NCBI GenBank assembly: GCA_024235175.1
Contig: JACKMX010000003.1
Coordinates: forward strand, 496,001-560,000
Reading direction: 5' to 3'
From: Chromatiaceae bacterium
Lineage (GTDB): Bacteria > Pseudomonadota > Gammaproteobacteria > Chromatiales > Chromatiaceae
Length of the DNA: 64,000 bases
Part shown: positions 8,527-16,000 of the stretch, piece by piece
Layout of the letters: each line of letters starts with the position of its first letter
Position numbering within the stretch: the stretch's first letter is position 1
Made by a program: the position numbers and the translations under genes
Notes under the pieces: model-generated
Database searches by the model: none
Told to the model about the DNA's origin: nothing
What the model saw: only the letters and a program-made list of their open reading frames with translations

Positions 8527-9855
8527 ATGATCCAAAACTGGCACCGGGAGATGCTGATTGTTCTGCCGATCAGCGTGGCCGGGGTGTTGGTTGGCTTATG
8601 GATCGATCGCCTCACTTCCACCCTGCTGTTTCTGCTCATAGCTTATCTTTGCTGGCAGTTGTTGCAGATTCATATTTTCAACGCATGGCAAAGAGCGCCC
8701 AAAAGCGCTCGTCCTCCGTACTCTGTAGGCATATGGGCTTCGATCACCAACTTGGCGAAAGCGCAGCGTGAACGCGCGCGCAAGCGTAAACGCAAGCTTA
8801 GCAGGATGCTTGCGGGCTTTCGTGAATCCAGCAACGCCTTACCCGATGCAACGGTCATTCTGGATGAGAAAGGGCGGATTGAGTGGTGGAATGATGCGGC
8901 GAAGAATTTACTGGGTCTGGATACGAAAAGGGACCGAAACCGAACTATTGCCGAGATAGTACCGGATTCGATATTTAACGACTATCTACTCGGGGGTGAT
9001 TATCATCACCCACAGCAGATACCGGCACCACTGGACGACAACACCAGTCTGGAAATTCGCATCGTCCCTTATGGAAAAGGGAAACGCCTGTTGCAGGCGA
9101 GAGACATTACCCGGCTGCAGCAACTGGAGACGGTGCGGCGGGATTTCGTTGCCAATGTTTCCCACGAAATGCGCACACCGCTGACCGTGATCCGCGGCTA
9201 TCTTGAGGCTATCTCCGAAAGCGGCGATGAGGCGCCTCTGGGTGAGTGGCAACATGTGGTCTCCCAGATGCGGCAGCAGACGGACCGAATGCAACGCATT
9301 GTCGCAGACCTGCTGTTGCTTTCCCGCCTGGAGTCTCAGGAGCAGACGGTCGGCCAGGAAGAGGTGGATGTCGCAGAGCTGCTTGAATCGATCAGCGAAG
9401 AGGCGAAAAACCTGAGCGGCGGCGAGCACAGAATTTACCTGAACACAGATGCCGGTCTCAGGCTGTATGGCATAGAGAACGAGCTGGAGAGTGCTTTTTC
9501 CAACCTGGCTTTCAATGCAGTGCGTTACACGCCGGCGGGCGGCTCTGTTGCCATGCACTGGTACGCCAATGGTGATAAAGCCTGTTTCTCGATAAAGGAC
9601 AACGGTATCGGCATCGAACCGGAGCACATACCGCGATTGACCGAACGATTCTACCGGGTGGATATCGGGCGTTCACGCCAGAGCGGCGGAACCGGCCTTG
9701 GTCTGGCTATCGTCAAACATGTATTGACCCGCCATGGCAGCGTGCTGGATATCGAAAGCGAGCCGGGCCGGGGGAGCATGTTCACTTGCACCTTTCCTGC
9801 GTACAGGGTGTGTCGAATTGAACCGGAGAGGCCGCGGCGTCTTGCCGTGCATTGA
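8527..9855 (+). CDS. phoR: Phosphate regulon sensor histidine kinase PhoR
   Basis: A 442-residue PhoR. Two N-terminal membrane helices without a sizeable periplasmic loop are followed by a basic linker (RERARKRKRKLSR), a PAS domain (ALPDATVILDEKGRIEWWN), the dimerisation/phospho-acceptor H-box (FVANVSHEMRTPLTVIRGY) and the catalytic domain with N-box (SNLAFNAVRYTPAGG), G1 (IKDNGIGIEPEHI) and G2 (GGTGLGLAIVKHV). A sensor with no external domain fits the model in which PhoR reads Pst/PhoU status instead of external phosphate. Cotranscribed with phoB. Confidence 0.94.
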   Translation: MIQNWHREMLIVLPISVAGVLVGLWIDRLTSTLLFLLIAYLCWQLLQIHIFNAWQRAPKSARPPYSVGIWASITNLAKAQRERARKRKRKLSRMLAGFRESSNALPDATVILDEKGRIEWWNDAAKNLLGLDTKRDRNRTIAEIVPDSIFNDYLLGGDYHHPQQIPAPLDDNTSLEIRIVPYGKGKRLLQARDITRLQQLETVRRDFVANVSHEMRTPLTVIRGYLEAISESGDEAPLGEWQHVVSQMRQQTDRMQRIVADLLLLSRLESQEQTVGQEEVDVAELLESISEEAKNLSGGEHRIYLNTDAGLRLYGIENELESAFSNLAFNAVRYTPAGGSVAMHWYANGDKACFSIKDNGIGIEPEHIPRLTERFYRVDIGRSRQSGGTGLGLAIVKHVLTRHGSVLDIESEPGRGSMFTCTFPAYRVCRIEPERPRRLAVH

Positions 9856-9932
9856 GCGAACAGTTTCGCAACAGAGCGGGAGTCCACCATTCTCGCTCCT
9901 CTGCATTATTGTAATTGTGCGACAGACCCTAT

Positions 9933-10736
9933 TTAGCCGTAACGCCCTTCAATGTAATCCGATGTCTCTTTTGCCTTTGGGGTAACGAACAGTTTTTCGG
10001 TCGCCGTATGCTCCACCACCTTGCCCATCAGCATGAAAATGCACTCTTCGCTGGCGCGGCGCGCCTGCGCCATGTTGTGGGTGACAATCAGAATGGTATA
10101 TTTACCGGCCAGTTCCCAGATCAACTCCTCCACCGCCGCGGTGCCCTTTGGATCCAGTGCAGAGCAGGGCTCATCCATAAGCAGAATCTGGGGTTGGACC
10201 GGCAGTAGACGGGCAATGCAGAGTTTCTGCTGCTCTTCCAGCGAAAGCTGGGTGGCTTTCTGGTTCAAACGGTCTTTTACCTTATCCCACAACAATACCT
10301 GTTTCAGTGCATCCTCCACGATATCGTCCTGTTCACTGCGTGGAACACGTTTCCCGGTGTGATGCAGCTTATGGCCATAGAGGATATTCTCCCGAATACT
10401 GGTTGGCAGTGGGTTCGGACGCTGAAATACCATACCGACCTGTTTGCGCAGCTGGACCAGCTCCACGTCCTCATCGTATATATTCTTGTCGAATACATTG
10501 ACCGTGCCTGCGATGCGGACATAGCCGAGTCGTTCGTTAATACGATTCACGCTGCGCAGTAGCGTGGACTTGCCGCAGCCGGAGGGACCGATCAGGGAGG
10601 TAATGATTCCACTTTTGATCGAGAGGTCGACCTTGAAAAGGGCTTGAAAGGTTCCGTACCAAAGATCCAGTTTATTCGTCTGGATTGCAAATTCCGGGGT
10701 TGTGGCCTCAATTTTTTTTGCGGTTGCCGTGCTCAT
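9933..10736 (-). CDS. pstB: PstB-family phosphate ABC ATPase, copy 1, with degenerate signature motif
   Basis: A cytoplasmic ATPase subunit of the Pst importer, 267 residues. The ATP-binding side is complete: Walker A GPSGCGKST (50-58), Q-loop VFQRPNP (Q105), Walker B LLMDEP (D188, E189), D-loop SALDP and H-loop His220 (IVTHN). The ABC signature is not: LSGGQ reads LSLEE (164-168), with both glycines lost, while flanking PstB features (QQKLCIARLL) are kept. Alone it should form poor symmetric dimers; the neighbouring PstB copy has the opposite set of defects. It is last in the pst operon, 228 bp after copy 2, and convergent with phoR. Confidence 0.9.
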   Translation of the reverse strand: MSTATAKKIEATTPEFAIQTNKLDLWYGTFQALFKVDLSIKSGIITSLIGPSGCGKSTLLRSVNRINERLGYVRIAGTVNVFDKNIYDEDVELVQLRKQVGMVFQRPNPLPTSIRENILYGHKLHHTGKRVPRSEQDDIVEDALKQVLLWDKVKDRLNQKATQLSLEEQQKLCIARLLPVQPQILLMDEPCSALDPKGTAAVEELIWELAGKYTILIVTHNMAQARRASEECIFMLMGKVVEHTATEKLFVTPKAKETSDYIEGRYG

Positions 10737-10818
10737 CTGAATTTTCTTTTAAGTTGTATGGCGTCGAAATAGTATTCTGATCAAATTATGCGAATGGGCG
10801 TGACATGATCTCTGTTAT

Positions 10819-10955
10819 GCGTTCGCAACGCTGCGAAAGAGAGAGAGTTTTTTCTTCCTGTTTCGCAGTTTCGTACTCACACGTCCATGTGGCGACTGTC
10901 CGGCCCGACATCCTTGTCGGGCGTTCGCAACGCTGCGAAAGTCCACTGGACTTTC
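10819..10955. repeat. Cluster of palindromic repeats between the two pstB genes
   Basis: A 21-bp sequence occurs twice as a direct repeat at 10819-10839 and 10921-10941. Each copy contains the inverted repeat TTCGCA-ACGC-TGCGAA. The second copy is embedded between two more hairpins: CCCGAC/GTCGGG (10904-10921) and GAAAGTCCA-C-TGGACTTTC (10937-10955). The cluster fills most of the 228-bp gap between pstB2 and pstB1. It resembles REP-type intergenic repeats and could protect or attenuate the pst mRNA here. Confidence 0.75.
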
Positions 10956-10964
10956 GGTCGTTGC

Positions 10965-11801
10965 TCACCCAAACCGGCCCTCGATATAGTCCATGGTTTT
11001 CCGGTTTTCGACCTTGCCGTTGAACATATCTTCGGTTTCGCCGACTTCGATGCACTTGCCATCCAGAAAAAATGCGGTACGCGCAGCCAGCCGGCGCGCC
11101 TGCTGCACCAGGTTGGTGACCAGGATAATGGTCATCTCCTGTTTCAGCTCCTTGAGCACATCCTCTATGCGCATGGTGGTTACCGGGTCGACAGCGATGG
11201 AAAACTCATCCAGCATCAGCAGTTCCGGTTCCTGCGACAGCGCCCGGGCAATTGTCAGACGCTGCTGCTGGCCGCCGGACAACAGACTGCCGAGTGAGTT
11301 CAGACGATCCTTTACCTCATCCCAGAGTGCAGCGCGCATCAGGCAACGTTCGACGATGACGTCCAGCTCTGCTTTGGATGTGATTCCTCTCAGGCGTGGT
11401 GATAAGGCTACGTTTTCGTAGATGGTTAATGGCAGACCGACAGGCAGCGGGAATACCACGCCGATGCGGCTTCGCAGCGCATAGTAGTTGCGCAGATTGC
11501 GCGTGTTCAGTCCGTTAAATTCGACATCGCCCTTAAAGGTCATGTTGGGATTGAAGGTGTCCATCCGGTTCAACACCTTTAAGAATGAAGTCTTCCCGGC
11601 GTTGGCGGGCCCGATAATGCCGAGGATCTCGTTGGGCATCACCTGCAGGTTTACATCCTCCAGCACGCAGCTGTTCCCGTAACTGATGGAGAGGCCGGAG
11701 ACCTTGAGTTTTGGTGCCGACTCGACCTGTGCGGGGATCGACTCCTTATCCATTCCCTGCACCAGGGCCTGGCTGCCGATCTTGGCGGTCTTACTTACCA
11801 T
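10965..11801 (-). CDS. PstB-family phosphate ABC ATPase, copy 2, with degenerate ATP-binding motifs
   Basis: The second PstB paralogue, 278 residues with an N-terminal extension of about 30. Walker A is acceptable (GPANAGKTS, about 64-72) and the signature is canonical (LSGGQQQRLTIARAL, from about 174). However, the Q-loop Gln is Pro118 (VFPLP), the H-loop His is Asn230 (LVTNL), and the Walker B/D-loop reads LDEFSIAVDP instead of MDEPTSALDP. Its own ATP site is therefore probably inactive while its signature can serve a partner. Its start overlaps the end of pstA by 7 bp. The defects complement those of copy 1, suggesting an obligate heterodimer. Confidence 0.9.
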   Translation of the reverse strand: MVSKTAKIGSQALVQGMDKESIPAQVESAPKLKVSGLSISYGNSCVLEDVNLQVMPNEILGIIGPANAGKTSFLKVLNRMDTFNPNMTFKGDVEFNGLNTRNLRNYYALRSRIGVVFPLPVGLPLTIYENVALSPRLRGITSKAELDVIVERCLMRAALWDEVKDRLNSLGSLLSGGQQQRLTIARALSQEPELLMLDEFSIAVDPVTTMRIEDVLKELKQEMTIILVTNLVQQARRLAARTAFFLDGKCIEVGETEDMFNGKVENRKTMDYIEGRFG

Positions 11802-12670
11802 TTTTTCTTACCTCTCAGATACATGCGGAATGCGATAGAGATACTGTTCATAAGCAGCACCATGGCAATCAGAACCAGTGCAACGCCGTACGGCAGTGCT
11901 TCCGGAACATTGGGTACCTGGGTCGCAACGACGAACAGATGCAGCGAGAGCGCCATGGTTTGATCGAAAATACCCTGCGGCAGAAACGGCAGGAAAAAGA
12001 CCGCACCTGTGAACATGATCGGAGCCGTCTCGCCGGTGGTTCTGGAGACCTCGAGAATGACACCGGTCAGGATACCGCTGACCGCGTTGGGAAGCACCAC
12101 ACGGCGAATTGTCTGCCAGCGGGTTGCTCCCATATTCCAGCAGGCTTCGCGAAATGCCTCCGGCACCGCCTGCAGTGACTCCCGGGTGGAGACGATAACC
12201 ACCGGCAGTGTCATGATCGCCAGTGTCAGGCTTGCGGACAGAATGCTGGTGCCGAAACCGAAGAAGATAACGAACGCGCCCACGCCGAACAGCGCGTGCA
12301 CGATTGAAGGCACGCCAGCCAGATTGATGATGGCCAGGTTGATGGTGCGGGTGAACCAGTTTTCCTTCGCATATTCACTCAGATAGATGGCTGCTGCGAT
12401 GCCCAGTGGCACAGAGATCAGCAGTGCTACCGTGACCAGCCATATGGTACCGAGCAGCGCCGGAAATATACCGCCGGCAGTCATGCCGTCCGTCGGGTTG
12501 GTAAACAGAAAGTCGATTGAGATGACCGGGCTGCCCTTGATGATAAGCGTGCCGAGAATGATCAGCACCGGCAGAATCAGCAACAGTGTCATCAACATGA
12601 ACAGGGTGCGAAACAGCGCTTCCACCCGTTTGTTTTTTGCGTTTAAAGGGGACTGGAGGAACATTTCCAT
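11795..12670 (-). CDS. pstA: Phosphate ABC transporter permease PstA
   Basis: Inner-membrane permease subunit of the Pst importer, 291 residues with about six hydrophobic segments. It carries the PstA-type entry sequence (PTDGMTAGGIFPALLGT), the PLGIAAAIYLSEYA motif and the EAA cytoplasmic loop (AVPEAFREACWNMGATRWQTI) that docks to the ATPase. It ends in a basic tail (RGKKKW). It follows pstC by 30 bp and overlaps pstB2. Confidence 0.95.
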   Translation of the reverse strand: MEMFLQSPLNAKNKRVEALFRTLFMLMTLLLILPVLIILGTLIIKGSPVISIDFLFTNPTDGMTAGGIFPALLGTIWLVTVALLISVPLGIAAAIYLSEYAKENWFTRTINLAIINLAGVPSIVHALFGVGAFVIFFGFGTSILSASLTLAIMTLPVVIVSTRESLQAVPEAFREACWNMGATRWQTIRRVVLPNAVSGILTGVILEVSRTTGETAPIMFTGAVFFLPFLPQGIFDQTMALSLHLFVVATQVPNVPEALPYGVALVLIAMVLLMNSISIAFRMYLRGKKKW

Positions 12671-12700
12671 CGATAAAGTCTCTTTTATATTATTTTCCGG

Positions 12701-13630
12701 CTACTGATTGCGTACACCGCGAACCACCAGGTCAGCCGTAAGGTTGATCAGGAAGGTGATCAGGAACAGGAAGATGCCAATGGTGAACAGTGCCTGATAG
12801 TGGGGGTCACCCACGGCGGTCTCACCCAGTTCCGCGGCGATGGTGGCGGTCAGCGCGCGCACCGAATCGAATATGCTCCCCGGAATATTGATGGCGTGAC
12901 CGGTCGCCATCAGCACCGCCATGGTTTCGCCAAAACCTCGTCCCACACCGAGCAGTACCGCGCCTAACAGGCCGTTCTTTGCCGCGGGCAGGACGGTTTT
13001 AAAGATCACCTGCCAACGGGTGGCACCCAGTGCCTCCGCTGCTTCCCGGTATCGGTCGGGCACCGCCTTCAGTGCGTCCTCAGCGATAGAGGTCATGATC
13101 GGCGCCGCCATCAGTCCCAGAATAACGCCGGCGTTAAGCACGTTCAGACCAACCGGTACATTGAACAGTTCAATAATCAGCGGGTTCATGATCGATAGTC
13201 CGATAAAGCCCCACACCACCGAAGGTATTGCAGCGAGCAGCTCCACCAGTACCTTGAGAAATTCACGTTTGCGTCCGGTGGCAAACTCAGCGATGTAAAT
13301 CGAGGCGCCGAGCGAGAAGGGGATGGCGACCAGCATCGCCAGTCCGGTGACACTGGCAGTGCCGGCCATCAGCGCGAGAATGCCGTAGGTGGGTTCATCG
13401 TCTGTCGGTTCCCACCAGGGAGAGAGAAAAAACTCGGAAAAACTGAAATCCTCCAGCAGGAAGCCGAAGCCCTGCAGAGTGACGAAGACGAAGATCCCGA
13501 TGATAAATACGATGGCGGAGATGCCACCGAGAAAGACCAGCGCCTGAACCCCTTTATCGATATACCAATCTCTGTCGCGCCGATCGAACTCAGCTACCGT
13601 ATGGGATACCAGTGTCTGCCCGTTTGCCAT
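12701..13630 (-). CDS. pstC: Phosphate ABC transporter permease PstC
   Basis: The other Pst permease, 309 residues. The N-terminus is polar (FDRRDRDWYIDKGVQ) and is followed by about six membrane helices. PstC hallmarks include FFLSPWWEPTDDEPTYGILALMAGT, the PFSLGASIYIAEFA segment and the EAA loop AVPDRYREAAEALGATRWQVI. The two EAA loops of PstC and PstA would each contact one PstB, so the asymmetric PstB pair could have fixed positions under them. One base separates its start from the end of phoU. Confidence 0.95.
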   Translation of the reverse strand: MANGQTLVSHTVAEFDRRDRDWYIDKGVQALVFLGGISAIVFIIGIFVFVTLQGFGFLLEDFSFSEFFLSPWWEPTDDEPTYGILALMAGTASVTGLAMLVAIPFSLGASIYIAEFATGRKREFLKVLVELLAAIPSVVWGFIGLSIMNPLIIELFNVPVGLNVLNAGVILGLMAAPIMTSIAEDALKAVPDRYREAAEALGATRWQVIFKTVLPAAKNGLLGAVLLGVGRGFGETMAVLMATGHAINIPGSIFDSVRALTATIAAELGETAVGDPHYQALFTIGIFLFLITFLINLTADLVVRGVRNQ

Positions 13631-13631
13631 A

Positions 13632-14708
13632 TCAGCTCGCCTCTTCGCCGTGCATAATGTTCATCAAGTCGCTGATGCGCAGTGCGATCTCGCGGTAGAG
13701 GGATTCCATGTCGTTATCTTCAAGTGGAGCTGAGCCGATGTTGGGGATATTCCATTCAAGCGCGGCGGTATGGAACGGAAGTTTGGGGAAATAGTCGCTT
13801 ACCGGACCCTGCAGACTGACCACCAGTGTCTGGTCGGCCAGTTTGTTGGGCGAGATCTGCGCGATAGAGGTGGTGCTTCCCTCGAACCGGGCCAGCCGCA
13901 TCTCCAGGAACTGGCGCAATCCAGGATTAATGTCGGCTGCCGGATTTTTACCGGCGCTGGTGTAAAGTGCGCTTTTCGGATAGTTGTTTCTGGCAATCGC
14001 CTCGGCCATTTGACTGGCGACGCTGTTGCTTTCATCGACGAACAGGATTTTGTAGACCTTGGGCGCCTTCTGATCGCCGGTCGCCGCGAACACGGTCTCC
14101 TCACACAGGTTCTTGGCCTGGTCGGCCGAACGCTTGAGCTGGGTGAAGACCACAAATGTGGCAAAGGTATCCTTCACCACATGGTGCTGGTCGCTGGACA
14201 TCATCTGGGCGTACACCATATCCAGGTTGTGTTCCATCTGGTCGGCGATCAGCATGGTGCTTCTGGCAATCTCAGGGTTAAGTTCGTTGAACGCCTTGAT
14301 CGACTGCTTGAGCATCATGAAGGTCTCGCCCGACAGCCGCTCCAGTTCCCTTCCTATCTCCCCCGTTGGCGGTGAAGTGAGTTGAATGGCTTCACGGGCG
14401 ATGGTAACGGCGTAGTCCCCGATGCGCTCCAGTTCGATGTTGACCCGGATTACCGCTGATATCAGGCGCAGATGCCCGGCGCTCGGCAGGTGCACCGCGA
14501 TGAAGCTGTGGCACAACCGGTCTATTGCACGCATATTGCGGTTGATCGGGTGGTCGTTGAGCACTGTCGTGTGGGCAAGCGTGTGATTGCCGGTCTGGAA
14601 AGCCTGCACGGCATTGCGCAGCGCGGTTTCGACCAGAACCGCCTGCGCCGCCACTTTTGCGCGGATGTTTTCCAGATCATTATTCAGGCGTTGTTCTAGG
14701 TGGGACAT
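13632..14708 (-). CDS. phoU: PhoU fused to a catalytically dead LMW-phosphatase/ArsC-like domain
   Basis: Negative regulator linking the Pst transporter to PhoR. The start at 14708 is set by AAAGAGG 7 bp upstream and gives 358 residues, against about 235-240 for usual PhoU. Residues 1 to about 210 are the two three-helix PhoU repeats (e.g. RVNIELERIGDYAVTIARE and the QLKRSADQAKNLCEE motif). Residues about 218-358 resemble low-molecular-weight tyrosine phosphatase/arsenate reductase folds (ILFVDESNSVASQMAEAIAR, then YTSAGKNPAADINP). The P-loop Cys is Asp225 and the Arg is Ala231, while Asn228 and Ser232 remain, so it is probably a phosphate/arsenate-binding or protein-binding pseudoenzyme. It lies between pstS and pstC, unlike the E. 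coli order. Confidence 0.88.
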   Translation of the reverse strand: MSHLEQRLNNDLENIRAKVAAQAVLVETALRNAVQAFQTGNHTLAHTTVLNDHPINRNMRAIDRLCHSFIAVHLPSAGHLRLISAVIRVNIELERIGDYAVTIAREAIQLTSPPTGEIGRELERLSGETFMMLKQSIKAFNELNPEIARSTMLIADQMEHNLDMVYAQMMSSDQHHVVKDTFATFVVFTQLKRSADQAKNLCEETVFAATGDQKAPKVYKILFVDESNSVASQMAEAIARNNYPKSALYTSAGKNPAADINPGLRQFLEMRLARFEGSTTSIAQISPNKLADQTLVVSLQGPVSDYFPKLPFHTAALEWNIPNIGSAPLEDNDMESLYREIALRISDLMNIMHGEEAS

Positions 14709-14762
14709 CGGAACCTCTTTATCGTTGTTAAAATGGCGCTTTTGGATAAGGGCACAACAACT

Positions 14763-14795
14763 GAGCCGGGGGCCGGTCGGCCCGGCCCCCGGCTC
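14763..14795 (-). terminator. Strong GC hairpin between pstS and phoU
   Basis: A perfect 14-bp GC-rich stem (14763-14776 with 14782-14795) closes a 5-nt loop immediately after the pstS stop codon. The following minus-strand bases (AGTTGTTGTG) do not form a true T-tract. It most likely stabilises the pstS 3' end and partly attenuates read-through, giving more PstS than the membrane subunits. Confidence 0.7.
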
Positions 14796-14805
14796 TGCAG
14801 GGTAA

Positions 14806-15711
14806 TCAGCCGCAGCTGACGCTGCGTACAGGTGCGTAGCCCTTGCCGAGCAGAATGCACTGGCCGGCATCGCTCAGGATCCAATCCATGTAGCTCTTGA
14901 TTTCACCTTTGGGCGCACCGCTGGTATACATGAACAGCGGACGGGCGATGGGATAGGTGCGGTCGCTGGCGGTGGCGACACTGGGGTTGACGCAGCCGCC
15001 GCCCATCTCTGCGGCGACACAAACCAGGCTGACGTGGTCCGTGGCGTAGGCAAGTCCACTATATCCAATCGCGCAAGGGGTCTTTTCAATCAGATCCACG
15101 ACGTCCTTGGAGCCGTGCATATCCAGCGTGCCCTGGCGGAAAGATCCCTTGACGATCAGCTTCTTTTCCGCGGATGGTTCAAGCACCGCCTCCTTGAAGT
15201 AGGCGTAGGTGCCTGAGTTGTTCTGGCGGCTCACGACCACCATTTCATCGCTGTCGCAGCCAGGGACCTTGACCCTGAGATCGGACCATTTGGTGATCTT
15301 GCCGCCACGACCGAAAATCTGCGCCAGCTGCTCGAGACTGAGTGTGTTCGCCGGGTTGTCCTTGTGTATGAAAACGGCAAGCGCATCGTAGCCGACGACA
15401 TGCTCGACCGGTTCATGGCCCATGCTCTTGGCTTTTTCGATCTCCTTATCCTTCATCGCACGGCTCGCATTGGCAATATCCACGGTGCCGTTGATCATCG
15501 CAGCGATACCGGTTCCCGACCCACCGCCTGATATTGCCACCGAAACCTTAGGATTGACCTCCGGGTAGGCTTCGGCCCAGGCCTGGGCCACGGTCAGCAG
15601 CGTGTCGGAACCCTTGTTCTGGATGACGGTACGATCTTCGGCGTAGATGCTCTGGCTGGCCAGTACTACAGAAGCTGCGATTGCGGTGCCGAGCAGACGG
15701 TTGATACTCAT
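14806..15711 (-). CDS. pstS: Periplasmic phosphate-binding protein PstS
   Basis: A 301-residue periplasmic binding protein with a signal peptide ending near SIYAED. Phosphate-site motifs are visible: NKGSDTLL near the N-terminus, SGGGSGTGIAAMINGTVDIANASR and SRQNNSGTYAYFKEAVL. Its four C-terminal cysteines (LVCVAAEMGGGC, QCILL, SVSCG) could form disulfides. It is the first gene of the pst operon and has a candidate Pho box upstream. PstS delivers Pi to PstCA and indirectly signals to PhoR through PhoU. Confidence 0.95.
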   Translation of the reverse strand: MSINRLLGTAIAASVVLASQSIYAEDRTVIQNKGSDTLLTVAQAWAEAYPEVNPKVSVAISGGGSGTGIAAMINGTVDIANASRAMKDKEIEKAKSMGHEPVEHVVGYDALAVFIHKDNPANTLSLEQLAQIFGRGGKITKWSDLRVKVPGCDSDEMVVVSRQNNSGTYAYFKEAVLEPSAEKKLIVKGSFRQGTLDMHGSKDVVDLIEKTPCAIGYSGLAYATDHVSLVCVAAEMGGGCVNPSVATASDRTYPIARPLFMYTSGAPKGEIKSYMDWILSDAGQCILLGKGYAPVRSVSCG

Positions 15712-15777
15712 TTGGGACTCCTCGTGAAATATGGTTGGTTGTTCGTTTCATTTACGTGTCAATTTGGTTGCAGGTAC

Positions 15778-15811
15778 ACTATAGCTGCCCAATGTGACGT
15801 GCTTGTTACGC
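15778..15811 (-). promoter_or_regulatory. Candidate Pho box and -10 element of the pst operon promoter
   Basis: On the minus strand, GCGTAAC (15805-15811) and ACGTCAC (15794-15800) are spaced 11 bp apart like PhoB half-sites. The second matches the core GTCA and the first only GTaA. TATAGT (15778-15783) follows after 10 bp, matching TATAAT at 5/6. The match is weaker than at phoB, but geometry and position support it. Confidence 0.45.
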
Positions 15812-15880
15812 ACTTCCGGGGGGCTCTCTCGTCCAGCGAATCCAGGATCAAAAAAAAGCAATGAATGAGTGACTGACTCT

Positions 15881-15909
15881 TTGGACTGGAAAACTTAAGC
15901 TGGTATACT
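15881..15909 (+). promoter_or_regulatory. Sigma-70-type promoter of the first CNNM pair
   Basis: TTGGAC (15881-15886) and TATACT (15904-15909) are separated by 17 bp, and TGG directly before the -10 resembles an extended -10. It lies about 90 bp upstream of the CNNM gene at 16001 and is divergent from the pst promoter. Confidence 0.55.
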
Positions 15910-16000
15910 CAATCGGTTTTTTTGGTATTTGCGCAGGCTTTATTATTTGCAGGGACGTTTTGCCCAATTACGTCCTTGCCCCAACTTATGGAGATGGGTG

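Noticed and set aside
14709..14870. Upstream extension of phoU
   Set aside because: The extra 54 codons run through the pstS-phoU hairpin and overlap the pstS 3' end; the ATG at 14708 has a good ribosome-binding site.
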